Assembly: GCA_900556625.1 (NCBI GenBank)
Contig: USPQ01000013.1
Location: 1 to 53,642 of the forward strand
Origin: an uncultured Bacteroides sp.
GTDB taxonomy: Bacteria; Bacteroidota; Bacteroidia; Bacteroidales; Bacteroidaceae
Length of the DNA stretch: 53,642 nt
Direction: 5' to 3'
Positions 33,456-42,071 of this stretch are shown in pieces. The notes beneath the pieces were generated by a model that worked only from the letters and a program-made list of their open reading frames with translations, ran no database searches and was not told the origin of the DNA. The position numbers and the translations under genes are program-made. Each line of letters opens with the position of its first letter. The first letter of the stretch is position 1.

Positions 33456-34706
33456 ATGATACGTATATTACATACTGCCGATTGGCACTTGGGGCAAACG
33501 TTCTTCGGTTATGACCGTACAGAGGAGCATGAGGCGTTTTTAGATTGGCTGGCGGGAGAAATCCTCCGGCAGGAGATTGATGCATTGATTATAGCCGGAG
33601 ACGTGTTTGATGTTTCCAATCCTTCGGCTGCTTCCCAAAGTATATATTATCGGTTTATATACCGGGTTACGGCGGAGAATCCCAATCTGCAAATTGTGAT
33701 TGTTGCCGGAAATCATGATTCGGCGGCACGTCTGGAAGCTCCTTTACCTTTGTTGCAGGCTATGAGAACAGAGGTCAGGGGAGTGGTACGTAAGTTGGAA
33801 GTCGGAGCGGTTGATTACGATCATCTATGCGTGGAACTGAAGAACCGGCAGGGAGAAGTTGAATTACTTTGTATGGCGGTTCCTTTTTTGCGTCAAGGAG
33901 ACTATCCGGTAGTGCAGACAGAGGGGAATCCATATTCGGAAGGGGTTCGTGAACTTTATACGCAGCTTCTGCGAAAGTTGTGGAAACGCCGTAAGCCGAA
34001 TCAGGCCATTCTTGCCATAGGTCATCTGCAAGCTACCGGTTCGGAGATTGCAGAAAAGGATTATAGTGAACGCACAGTGATAGGCGGACTGGAGTGCGTG
34101 TCACCGGAGGCTTTTCCCGAACAGATCGCTTATACGGCTCTAGGACATATTCATAAAGCGCAACGGGTATCCGGCCGGGAGAATGTACGCTATGCGGGAA
34201 GTCCGATTCCGATGTCTTTTGCCGAAAGGCATTATCATCACGGAGTGGTAATGGTGGCTTTTGACGGAGGGTGTGCGGTAGACATCCGACGGATAGAATG
34301 TCCGAAATCAATACCTTTGATAAGTGTGCCGAGCGGTGAGCCGGAATTGCCTGAAAAGATATTGGAGATGTTGGGCGAATTGCCGGAGACGGAAGGAACC
34401 GCTCCCTATCTGGAAGTGAAGGTTTTGCTGGAAGAGCCCGAACCCATGCTCCGGCAGGAGATAGAGGATGTTCTGGCGGATAAGAATTATCGCCTGGCAC
34501 GCATTGTCTCTTTTTACCGTACCGGTGCGGAAAATGTGGAGAAAGAGGAGACAGACTGGAAAAAAGGATTACAGGAGATGTCACCGTTGCAGATTGCACA
34601 GTCTGCATTTGAGAAGATTTATCAGTCAGAAATGCCGGAGGATTTGGTTGATTTGTTTCAAGAAGCCTATTTGGCTGCCACCCGTAAAGAAGAGGAGGAA
34701 AGATGA
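33456..34706 (+). CDS. sbcD: Exonuclease subunit SbcD (Mre11 family)
   Basis: A 416-residue manganese nuclease that with SbcC opens DNA hairpins and trims blocked double-strand ends. The calcineurin-type phosphoesterase motifs are in order: DWHLG (near residue 9), GDVFD, GNHDS, then GHLQA and GHIH. I chose the ATG at 33456, which gives the classic MIRILHTADWHLG start; a TTG 45 nt upstream falls inside the predicted promoter. The stop overlaps the sbcC start by 4 nt (ATGA), which couples translation. Confidence 0.95.
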   Translation: MIRILHTADWHLGQTFFGYDRTEEHEAFLDWLAGEILRQEIDALIIAGDVFDVSNPSAASQSIYYRFIYRVTAENPNLQIVIVAGNHDSAARLEAPLPLLQAMRTEVRGVVRKLEVGAVDYDHLCVELKNRQGEVELLCMAVPFLRQGDYPVVQTEGNPYSEGVRELYTQLLRKLWKRRKPNQAILAIGHLQATGSEIAEKDYSERTVIGGLECVSPEAFPEQIAYTALGHIHKAQRVSGRENVRYAGSPIPMSFAERHYHHGVVMVAFDGGCAVDIRRIECPKSIPLISVPSGEPELPEKILEMLGELPETEGTAPYLEVKVLLEEPEPMLRQEIEDVLADKNYRLARIVSFYRTGAENVEKEETDWKKGLQEMSPLQIAQSAFEKIYQSEMPEDLVDLFQEAYLAATRKEEEER

Positions 34707-37570
34707 AAATATTAGCTATACGATTGAAGAATCTTACTTCCATTGAAGGGACGGTGGAAGTGGATTTCACCGCTGAGCCATTGTGCTCGGCTGGTATATT
34801 CGCTATTTCTGGTCCTACGGGAGCGGGAAAGTCAACCTTGTTGGACGCGTTATGTCTGGCGTTGTATGATAAAGCGCCCCGTTTCGCCGCTTCGGTGGAA
34901 AGTGTGAATCTGGCGGATGTAGGGGATAACCGGATTAATCAGTCCGATGTGCGTAACCTGTTGCGTCGTGGCACAAGTGACGGTTATGCAGAAGTTGATT
35001 TTCTGGGAGTAGACGGACACCGTTACCGCTCTTGTTGGTCGGTGAGACGTACACGGAATAAAGTGAGCGGCTCTTTGCAGCCGCAAATGATGGAGGTGAA
35101 GGAGCTGGATACGGGGAAAGAATTTCAAGGGACGAAGAAGGAGTTGCTGGCACAGTTGGTTGAGTTGATCGGGTTGACGTATGAGCAGTTTACCCGTACC
35201 GTATTGTTAGCTCAGAATGACTTTGCCACTTTCTTGAAATCTAAAGGAGCGGCTAAGGCGGAGTTGCTTGAAAAACTGACGGGGACCGGAGTGTATTCTT
35301 TCATTTCGCAGGAAGTGTTTGCCCGGAATAAGGCAGCGCAGGAAGAGGTAGCTTTGATTCATAATAAGATGAGTGTGATTGAATTGATTCCGGAAGAGGA
35401 ACAGCTTGCCTTGCAGAAAGAAAAAGAGTTGTTGGCTGAAAAGCGTTCGGAAGGAATCAAATTGCTGGCGGAACAGAATGCGCAGTTGAATGTTGTCCGT
35501 TCATTGAAGACGCAAGAGGAGCTCCGGACAAAGAAGCAGAAAGAGGAACAAGGAGAACAGGCCAGACTAAAGACCGCTTTGGACATATTGGCCTCGCAGG
35601 AGGAAGGCTTGGTTCGTTTCAAAGCCCAATGGGAAGCTATACAGCCGGACTTGAAGCGAGCCCGTCAACTGGATGTGCAGATACAGTCCCAACAAGAGGG
35701 TTATATACAGTCTCAACAACTATTGCAGGCAGCCCGCAAGCAGGTGCGGGAGCAGGACAAGAGAAAACAGATGGTTGAGGAACAGTTGCATTTGTCTTAT
35801 CAGACCTTACGCCGTCTATTGAATGTTGCAGGGACGGAAGACAGTCTGCTGCTTGAACAGGTGGAAGAAACGTTACGGCAGGAAGAGGGAAATTTGTCTG
35901 CCGGAATAGAAACGAACGAAAAACGCCTGGAGCGGTTGAATGCTTTCGGATATCCGTCGTTAGCTGACGAACAGGTCAAGTTGCAGAAAGAATTGGCACG
36001 TCAGCAGAATATCCGGCAATTGACGGAAGCGTTGAAGAAGGCGATGTCGGAAATAGAGCATTTGGAAAAAGAGGCGGCAGATTGTTCGAAGGAGCTTTCG
36101 GAACGGGAAGTTGCCTTGAAAACAGTACAACGTCTTTATGAAAACGCCCGCATGGCGGTAGGGAAGGATGTGAAAGCTTTGAGGCGGCAGTTGGAGGAAG
36201 GAGAAGCCTGTCCGGTTTGTGGTAGTACTTCGCATCCGTATCATCGGGAACAGGAAGTGGTGGATACTCTTTTCCGGAATATGGAGCAGGAGTATAATGC
36301 GGCAACAGCGGTTTATCAGCAGGTGAACAACCGGAGCATTGCCTTGCAACGTGATTTGGCACATCAGAAGATGATTGCGGGGCAGGTACGTGAACAATTG
36401 TCGGCTTTCCAAAAAGAAAGCGCTGACACCGGAAATGAGGAACAGATACAACAACGCTTGGGAGAACTGGCGAAGCTTATTTTAGAATACCGTAATCTGT
36501 ATGCGGAATGGCAGCGGGGTGATGAAGAGATAAAGAAGCTGCGTTCGCATTATGAAGCCTTGCGTGAGAATGTTTCCCGATGCCGTTTAGCCATGCAAAA
36601 GGTATCGGCTGCCAATGAACAGTCGGTGCTATTACAGAATGCCGCGATTGCCGAACAAAAGCGTTTTGAGGTGATAGAGAAAGCATTGGATACACTTCGT
36701 CGGGAACGTTCGGGCTTATTGAAAGGAAAGAGTGCCGATGAGGCGGAAGCCGCCGTAGCAAGGCGGGAAGGAGAATTGAATCTGGCGTTGGAGAAAGCCC
36801 GTAAGGAGGTAGAGACGGCTCAAAACGGACTTTCCGGCTTGCAAGGAGAGCTGAAACAGATTGCTTCGTCTATTGAAGAGTTGCAAGTGCGGCAGAAGCA
36901 AATTGAATTCCCCGAACAGCTTCCGGAAGCAATAAAGAAACAACAGGAGGAGAATCTGAATACGGAACGCAGCCTTTCCATTATTGAAGCCCGTTTGTTG
37001 CAGCAGGCTAAGAATAAAGCGGTGGTGGAGCAGATAGCAAAAGAACTTTCAGAGAAACAATCGGTTGCCGACCGTTGGGCAAAGTTGAATAAGCTGATTG
37101 GCAGTGCGGATGGAGCAAAATTCAAAGTCATAGCGCAGAGTTATACCTTGAATCTGTTATTGCTTCATGCCAACAAACATTTGTCTTATCTTTCCAAACG
37201 CTATAAATTGCAACAGGTTCCCGGTACATTGGCCTTGCAGGTTGTCGACTGTGATATGTGTGATGAGATACGAACGGTTTATTCCCTTTCCGGAGGCGAA
37301 TCATTCTTAATCTCGCTGGCATTGGCATTGGGATTGTCATCTTTATCCAGCAATAATTTGAAGGTGGAGTCGCTTTTTATAGACGAAGGGTTCGGATCTT
37401 TGGATGCGGAAAGCCTGCGTACGGCTATGGAAGCATTGGAGCAACTGCAAATGCAGGGAAGAAAAATAGGCGTGATCTCTCATGTGCAGGAAATGAGCGA
37501 ACGGATTTCCGTTCAAGTGCAGGTACACAAGAAAGTGAATGGAAAGAGTGTGCTTAGTGTTGTAGGATAA
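34703..37570 (+). CDS. sbcC: Exonuclease subunit SbcC (Rad50 family)
   Basis: A 955-residue SMC-like ATPase partner of SbcD. The Walker A motif is GPTGAGKST near residue 40, the zinc hook C503-P-V-C506 sits in the middle of two long coiled coils (about 190-490 and 520-780), and the C-terminal half has the ABC signature SGGESF and Walker B SLFIDEGFG. The end of the gene, including its stop codon, is built into a 16-bp hairpin that forms the terminator. Confidence 0.95.
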   Translation: MKILAIRLKNLTSIEGTVEVDFTAEPLCSAGIFAISGPTGAGKSTLLDALCLALYDKAPRFAASVESVNLADVGDNRINQSDVRNLLRRGTSDGYAEVDFLGVDGHRYRSCWSVRRTRNKVSGSLQPQMMEVKELDTGKEFQGTKKELLAQLVELIGLTYEQFTRTVLLAQNDFATFLKSKGAAKAELLEKLTGTGVYSFISQEVFARNKAAQEEVALIHNKMSVIELIPEEEQLALQKEKELLAEKRSEGIKLLAEQNAQLNVVRSLKTQEELRTKKQKEEQGEQARLKTALDILASQEEGLVRFKAQWEAIQPDLKRARQLDVQIQSQQEGYIQSQQLLQAARKQVREQDKRKQMVEEQLHLSYQTLRRLLNVAGTEDSLLLEQVEETLRQEEGNLSAGIETNEKRLERLNAFGYPSLADEQVKLQKELARQQNIRQLTEALKKAMSEIEHLEKEAADCSKELSEREVALKTVQRLYENARMAVGKDVKALRRQLEEGEACPVCGSTSHPYHREQEVVDTLFRNMEQEYNAATAVYQQVNNRSIALQRDLAHQKMIAGQVREQLSAFQKESADTGNEEQIQQRLGELAKLILEYRNLYAEWQRGDEEIKKLRSHYEALRENVSRCRLAMQKVSAANEQSVLLQNAAIAEQKRFEVIEKALDTLRRERSGLLKGKSADEAEAAVARREGELNLALEKARKEVETAQNGLSGLQGELKQIASSIEELQVRQKQIEFPEQLPEAIKKQQEENLNTERSLSIIEARLLQQAKNKAVVEQIAKELSEKQSVADRWAKLNKLIGSADGAKFKVIAQSYTLNLLLLHANKHLSYLSKRYKLQQVPGTLALQVVDCDMCDEIRTVYSLSGGESFLISLALALGLSSLSSNNLKVESLFIDEGFGSLDAESLRTAMEALEQLQMQGRKIGVISHVQEMSERISVQVQVHKKVNGKSVLSVVG

Positions 37571-37590
37571 GCACACTCTTTCCTCTTTAT
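37541..37590 (+). terminator. Terminator hairpin including the sbcC stop codon
   Basis: A perfect 16-bp stem pairs 37541-37556 (inside sbcC) with 37568-37583, with an 11-nt loop. The right arm begins with the TAA stop codon and is followed by T-rich sequence. The convergent membrane protein gene ends at 37590. Confidence 0.75.
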
Positions 37591-38165
37591 TATCTGAATT
37601 CGTTTAATTCGTTCAGATTCTTTTTGATTTCGTGGATACGGTTTAGGAACTTCTTGCGGTAAATCCATAAGATCAGTCCTAGACCGCCTCCCCATAACAA
37701 GACAAAAAAGGAAATCATGCCTATACCGTATTGCCATACTTGCCAGTAAATGAATGAAAGAACAGCCAATACCAGAAGGAAAAAGATGGCAAACAGACGC
37801 TCTCTGATGGTCCATCGGTGGATGCGGTTGACACGGCTGATTACTTCTATCAAAGGCATTTCGTCTATTCGGGTCCGTTGGAGGTAGCGGGTAGTGACGA
37901 TATCCCAGCAAAGTGCGGGAATCCAGGCTAGAAGGATAATGATATAGATAGGGTTCAGCCTGTTGTGCAACAGGACTTCCGCCAGGAACAGGATCAGTAT
38001 CGGCAGGGAAATCAGAATCAGCTTTATGTTCAGATTGGCAATGGCATGAATGCCCTTGCCGGTATGTCCCAGCAATTTCGAAAGTTCCTCTTCTTTAATG
38101 AGCTCTTTGTCTTTCAGGTGCTCATCGAGTGCATTCCAGGATTTCTTCAATTCTTCCAGTTCCAT
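37590..38165 (-). CDS. Four-helix membrane protein linked to an ECF sigma factor
   Basis: A 191-residue protein of unknown function. The first 40 residues are polar and charged (KKSWNALDEHLKDKELIKEE), followed by two pairs of predicted membrane segments (about 46-63 and 72-89; about 124-142 and 147-167) and a basic C-terminal tail. It starts 6 nt after the sigma factor gene, so it is probably its regulator. It lacks the FecR domain and the zinc-binding anti-sigma motif usually found, so if it is an anti-sigma factor it would be an unusual type; the cytoplasmic N-terminus would be the part to bind sigma. This function is inferred from position only. Confidence 0.7.
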   Translation of the reverse strand: MELEELKKSWNALDEHLKDKELIKEEELSKLLGHTGKGIHAIANLNIKLILISLPILILFLAEVLLHNRLNPIYIIILLAWIPALCWDIVTTRYLQRTRIDEMPLIEVISRVNRIHRWTIRERLFAIFFLLVLAVLSFIYWQVWQYGIGMISFFVLLWGGGLGLILWIYRKKFLNRIHEIKKNLNELNEFR

Positions 38166-38171
38166 ATATCT

Positions 38172-38684
38172 TTAGTCTTCCTTTTTCATTTTTTTTAGTT
38201 TGTCTTTGATGCGGCTTAACTTGGTAGCCACATTCGTTACCGTCAGTCCGGTAATCTCCGCAATCTCCTCGTAACTCTTCTCTTCGAGATAGAGCAGGAT
38301 GATGGATTTGTCGAGTTGCCCCAATTGATTGATCATCCGGTAAAGCTGTTTCAGCATTTCATTGACCGGATCATGCGCTTCGATACTCCAGTCAATCTCT
38401 TTGGTGAGGCTGACAATTTCCGGTATATTCTTTTCCTTGCGATAAAAACTGATGCAGGTGTTGAGGGCAATACGATAAATCCATGTCGATATTTTACACT
38501 CTTTCCTGTATTTTGGATAGGCTTTCCAAAGGTTCAGCACAACATCCTGGTAAAGGTCGTTGAGAGGGGCATTGGGATTGGCGTACAGATAACACACCTT
38601 ATAGATCACCCGTTCATATTCACGGATGACTGACAAGAATTCTTGTTCAACAGGCCTGTCTGTTTCTGCCGACTGTTCCCTCAT
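38172..38684 (-). CDS. ECF-type RNA polymerase sigma factor
   Basis: A 170-residue sigma-70 family factor of the ECF class. Region 2 (about 20-85) includes DLYQDVVLNLWKAYPKYRKE and STWIYRIALN; region 4 (about 115-165) includes the helix-turn-helix KSYEEIAEITGLTVTNVATKLSR. The DPVNEMLKQLYRMINQL linker between them is usual. Five nt separate it from the upstream MetH-activation gene and 6 nt from the downstream membrane protein, so it is within a longer operon. No TonB-linked gene is adjacent, which sets it apart from the iron-type ECF systems of Bacteroides. Confidence 0.93.
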   Translation of the reverse strand: MREQSAETDRPVEQEFLSVIREYERVIYKVCYLYANPNAPLNDLYQDVVLNLWKAYPKYRKECKISTWIYRIALNTCISFYRKEKNIPEIVSLTKEIDWSIEAHDPVNEMLKQLYRMINQLGQLDKSIILLYLEEKSYEEIAEITGLTVTNVATKLSRIKDKLKKMKKED

Positions 38685-38689
38685 GAGCG

Positions 38690-39601
38690 TTATTGTAAAT
38701 TGGCAGCCAGGAATTTGCGTATCTCTGCCACACTCTTATTCCGGCGGCGGGCATAATCTTCGAGTTGGTCTTCTCCAATCTTCCCTACTGAAAAATATTC
38801 GGAAGCCGGATGTGAGAACATAAGTCCGCAGACGGACGCGTGAGGATACATTGCTCCGTTTTCGGTCAGTGAGATACCTATCCGTTTCATATCCAATAGT
38901 TCGTCCAATAGGAAATTGACGGATTGGTCGGGCAAAGACGGATAACCGACCGCCGGACGAATACCTTGATATTTTTCAACTAGCAAATCCTCAATGCTTA
39001 AATTCTCATCTTTCGCATATCCCCATACTTCTTTTCGTACATACTCATGCATCTTTTCCGTAGCAGCTTCAGCCAGACGGTCGGAAAGAGTTTGGACAAG
39101 CAAATGTTTGTAGGGATCTTGTTCGTAAAGCCCTTCCATATCCGCATCGATGGAAGCGGCGAAAGCGCCGATCGTATCGGCTATGCCGGAAGATGACGGG
39201 CGCACAAAGTCACTTAAACAAAGGAATGGACTGCCGTCTCTTTTAGGTGTTTGCTGGCGGAGTAAAGGAAACGTGATGTATTGGTTTTGTTCCTTTTCAA
39301 TCACCAGATTGTCTCCGTCGGAGTTTGCTTTACAGAGCTTGAAGATTGTCTTTACTTCGTAATCCTTGTCGAGCAGATCCAGCATACGGTTGGCCTCTTT
39401 GAAAAGCTGCATGGCTTCGGAGGCTTTATTCCGTTCTTCTTCCGGAAAAGTGGTCAGCCATACGGCACGGCAGGCATCGCATCCGTGAATGTTGGTGATA
39501 GCTGCGAAACGCGGTTGGAACCCCCATGCGTGGAAAAAGTAAATCCAGTTGATGTAGGGGGCGACCGTATGTATTTTATAAGATAAGACTGTAGGTTGCA
39601 T
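38690..39601 (-). CDS. Stand-alone MetH activation-domain protein
   Basis: A 303-residue protein matching the C-terminal activation domain of cobalamin-dependent methionine synthase, which binds SAM and methylates oxidised cob(II)alamin to rescue the enzyme. The SAM-binding signature RPAVGYPSLPD is present near residue 217, and the HPASEYFSVGKI end stretch is typical (HPeArYF). The rest of MetH (homocysteine, folate and B12 domains) is absent here, so this would act in trans. It also has an unusual IHGCDACRA stretch near residue 36. The ATG at 39601 is preferred over an upstream start at 39634. It lies between pyrC and the sigma factor gene. Confidence 0.85.
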   Translation of the reverse strand: MQPTVLSYKIHTVAPYINWIYFFHAWGFQPRFAAITNIHGCDACRAVWLTTFPEEERNKASEAMQLFKEANRMLDLLDKDYEVKTIFKLCKANSDGDNLVIEKEQNQYITFPLLRQQTPKRDGSPFLCLSDFVRPSSSGIADTIGAFAASIDADMEGLYEQDPYKHLLVQTLSDRLAEAATEKMHEYVRKEVWGYAKDENLSIEDLLVEKYQGIRPAVGYPSLPDQSVNFLLDELLDMKRIGISLTENGAMYPHASVCGLMFSHPASEYFSVGKIGEDQLEDYARRRNKSVAEIRKFLAANLQ

Positions 39602-39637
39602 AATGTGGCTTGTTTTTCTGTTTGAGAAATTCACTTA

Positions 39638-40975
39638 CTATCTGAACCTTAACTCTTGTCCACGATAGTTCTCGTCTATCTCTCCGTTATTACATAGCAG
39701 ATGCCCGTTTGCAAAAGTCTTTTCTACTCTCCAATTGAATGTATGTCCCTCCAACGGGCTCCATTTGCATTTACTTAAAATGCAGTCTGCCGTTACCGTC
39801 CAATTGCTGTCCGGACGTACTAACACAAGGTCTGCCTGATAACCTTTCCGGATGAATCCCCGATTCTGTATTTCGTACATTTGGGCAGGAGCATGAGCCA
39901 TCTTTTCTACCACTTTCTCTATTGTAAATACTCCTTTGTCCACTAGTTCCAGCATACTGACTAGTGAAAACTGAATCATTGGCATTCCCGACATTGCTTT
40001 CAATGCTCCTCCTTCTTTCTCGCTTAGTAGGTGCGGAGCGTGGTCTGTTGCGATGGCGTCTATCAAACCGCTATTGACTGCCTCCTGCAGGGCCTTCCGG
40101 TCTTTTGCTGTTTTGATGGCGGGGTTGCATTTGATGCGTGCGCCCAGTGTCCGGTAATCTTCCTCTGTGAAAAGCAGATGAGAAACACAGGCTTCTGCCG
40201 TGATTCGTTTTTGTGCCAGAGGAGCGGTTGAGAACAGACTGAGTTCTTTGGCAGTAGAGATGTGCATGATATGCAGGCGGGCATTTGTTTCACGTGCCAA
40301 TTGCACCGCCAGCTCCGAAGAACGGTAACAGGCTTCTTCCGAACGTAGGAGCGGATGAAGGGACAGCGGGACATCTTCTCCGTACTCTTTCTTAAATTTA
40401 TCCGTATTTTCTTTGATGATTCCCTGATCTTCACAATGGGCGGCGATAAGCAAATCGGTACCGCCAAAGATATTGCGCAGACTGGCCATCCGGTCTACCA
40501 GCATATTACCGGTACTTGAACCCATGAACAGTTTAACGCCACAGACACGGTGTTTGTCCAACTTTGCAAACTGAGTGTAATTGTTGTTGGTTGCTCCGAA
40601 ATAACAGGAATAGTTGACGGCGGATTTCTCGCTTAATAAAGCGAATTTCTCATCAAGAGCTTCCAAAGTGGTGGTCTGTGGATTGGTATTCGGCATATCC
40701 ATGATTGAGGTGACGCCACCCACCGCAGCAGCACGGCTTTCGGTGATAATATCCGCCTTATGGGTAAGACCGGGATCGCGGAAGTGTACGTGCTCGTCAA
40801 TGGCACCCGGCAAAAGATAACATCCGGTTGCATCTATTATTTCATCACAGGGGGCAGACGCTTTTTCTTCACCAACCAATATCTCGGCGATTTTCTCGTC
40901 TTCAATCACAACCGAACCCGGAACAGTTCTTCCTTCGTTGACAATAATGGCATTTTGAATCAGTGTACGTTTCAT
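39638..40975 (-). CDS. pyrC: Dihydroorotase
   Basis: Third step of pyrimidine synthesis, closing carbamoyl-aspartate to dihydroorotate. The 445-residue protein is an amidohydrolase with the metal-binding H-x-H at H62 and H64 (DEHVHFRDPG), GVKLFMGSSTG, HIMHIST, and the DHAPH motif (ATDHAPHLL). Length and motifs fit the class I type related to hydantoinase. It overlaps the upstream glycosyltransferase gene by 4 nt and so is translationally coupled to it. Confidence 0.95.
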   Translation of the reverse strand: MKRTLIQNAIIVNEGRTVPGSVVIEDEKIAEILVGEEKASAPCDEIIDATGCYLLPGAIDEHVHFRDPGLTHKADIITESRAAAVGGVTSIMDMPNTNPQTTTLEALDEKFALLSEKSAVNYSCYFGATNNNYTQFAKLDKHRVCGVKLFMGSSTGNMLVDRMASLRNIFGGTDLLIAAHCEDQGIIKENTDKFKKEYGEDVPLSLHPLLRSEEACYRSSELAVQLARETNARLHIMHISTAKELSLFSTAPLAQKRITAEACVSHLLFTEEDYRTLGARIKCNPAIKTAKDRKALQEAVNSGLIDAIATDHAPHLLSEKEGGALKAMSGMPMIQFSLVSMLELVDKGVFTIEKVVEKMAHAPAQMYEIQNRGFIRKGYQADLVLVRPDSNWTVTADCILSKCKWSPLEGHTFNWRVEKTFANGHLLCNNGEIDENYRGQELRFR

Positions 40976-41715
40976 TTCTTTTGCGGGAATTTATGGAACC
41001 AACTATTTACTTTTAATTTAATCACACCGAATATGGCTTCTCCAAAGATACTGCTATTCATCTTGGAAGTACCCAATTCGCGATTGATGAATATCACCGG
41101 AACTTCAATGATTTTGAAGCCGCACTTATAAGCCGTGAATTTCATCTCAATCTGAAAGGCGTATCCTTTGAAGCGGATGTGGTCTAAATCTATCGTTTCC
41201 AATACCTGGCGACGGTAGCAGACGAATCCGGCGGTAGTGTCGTGCACGGGGATTCCCGTGATAAACCGCACATACTTGGAAGCGAAATAGGACATGAGCA
41301 CACGTCCCATCGGCCAGTTTACTACGTTTACCCCACTGACGTACCGGGAACCGATGGATACGTCGCCTCCCTGTTCCGCACAGGCCTGGTACAGACGGGG
41401 CAAATCGTTCGGATTATGGCTGAAATCGGCGTCCATCTCAAAGATATATTCGTATGTATGTTCCAATGCCCATTTGAATCCGGTGATGTAGGCGGTTCCT
41501 AATCCTAACTTCCCTTTACGCTCGATCATAAACAAGCGTTCGGGAAACTCTTGTTGCAGGGTTTTTACAATAGTTGCCGTTCCGTCGGGCGAACCGTCTT
41601 CTATTACCAGAATATGGAATACTTTGGGAAGTCCGAAAACGGCACGGATAATATTTTCGATATTCTCTCGTTCGTTATAAGTAGGAATAATTACAATGCT
41701 GTCTGATGTCTGCAT
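40972..41715 (-). CDS. GT2 polyprenol-phosphate mannose synthase-like enzyme
   Basis: A 247-residue family 2 glycosyltransferase resembling dolichol/polyprenol monophosphomannose synthase, which loads mannose from GDP-mannose on the lipid carrier. It begins IIPTYNERENIENI, has EDGSPDGTA, and the metal-binding DADFSHNP (DAD). It contains a QIEMKF segment and an F-I-N-R-E end, both common in DPM1-type proteins. No transmembrane anchor is present, so it is a soluble DPM1-like form. It is the first gene of a five-gene minus-strand run (GT2, pyrC, MetH activation, sigma, membrane protein). Confidence 0.88.
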   Translation of the reverse strand: MQTSDSIVIIPTYNERENIENIIRAVFGLPKVFHILVIEDGSPDGTATIVKTLQQEFPERLFMIERKGKLGLGTAYITGFKWALEHTYEYIFEMDADFSHNPNDLPRLYQACAEQGGDVSIGSRYVSGVNVVNWPMGRVLMSYFASKYVRFITGIPVHDTTAGFVCYRRQVLETIDLDHIRFKGYAFQIEMKFTAYKCGFKIIEVPVIFINRELGTSKMNSSIFGEAIFGVIKLKVNSWFHKFPQKK

Positions 41716-41832
41716 ATAGATACTATAATATTTAAGAACAAAAGTAGTTCTTTTCCTTTAGTTATAGATGAACTAAGGAATATTTAACGTGTTCTGCGGC
41801 TCATTATGGATAACTCCGTACCTCACGGAATT

Positions 41833-41986
41833 AAGCCCACACCTTACGGGAGGTAAGCCCACGCCTGACTGATACTAAGCCCACGCCTGACTGATACTAA
41901 GCCCACGCCTGAGCGATACTGAGCCCACGCTTCACCGAGACTCAGCCCACGTCTCAATGGCGCTGAGCCCATAGCTCGGTAATTCT
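41833..41986 (+). repeat. Seven-copy 22-bp tandem repeat upstream of mfd
   Basis: Seven head-to-tail units of exactly 22 bp start at 41833, 41855, 41877, 41899, 41921, 41943 and 41965. The core is (A/G/C)AGCCCACGCCT; units 2 and 3 are identical and the outer units are more diverged. There are no spacers, so it is not a CRISPR array. It lies in a 356-nt intergenic stretch between the divergent GT2 and mfd genes. The period equals two helical turns. Confidence 0.85.
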
Positions 41987-42045
41987 TACTGTGTATTTCT
42001 TGATAATACTTCCATTTTTAAAGTATGTACTCCCAATCTTTTTTG

Positions 42046-42053
42046 TACTTTTG
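42046..42053 (+). promoter_or_regulatory. Candidate -7 box of mfd
   Basis: TACTTTTG matches TAnnTTTG and ends 18 nt before the mfd ATG. No clear TTTG at the -33 position. Confidence 0.45.
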
Positions 42054-42071
42054 CGGTGAAATTTTATAGGT

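Noticed and set aside
41833..41986. CRISPR array
   Set aside because: Units are directly adjacent with no spacers, and no cas genes are in the window.
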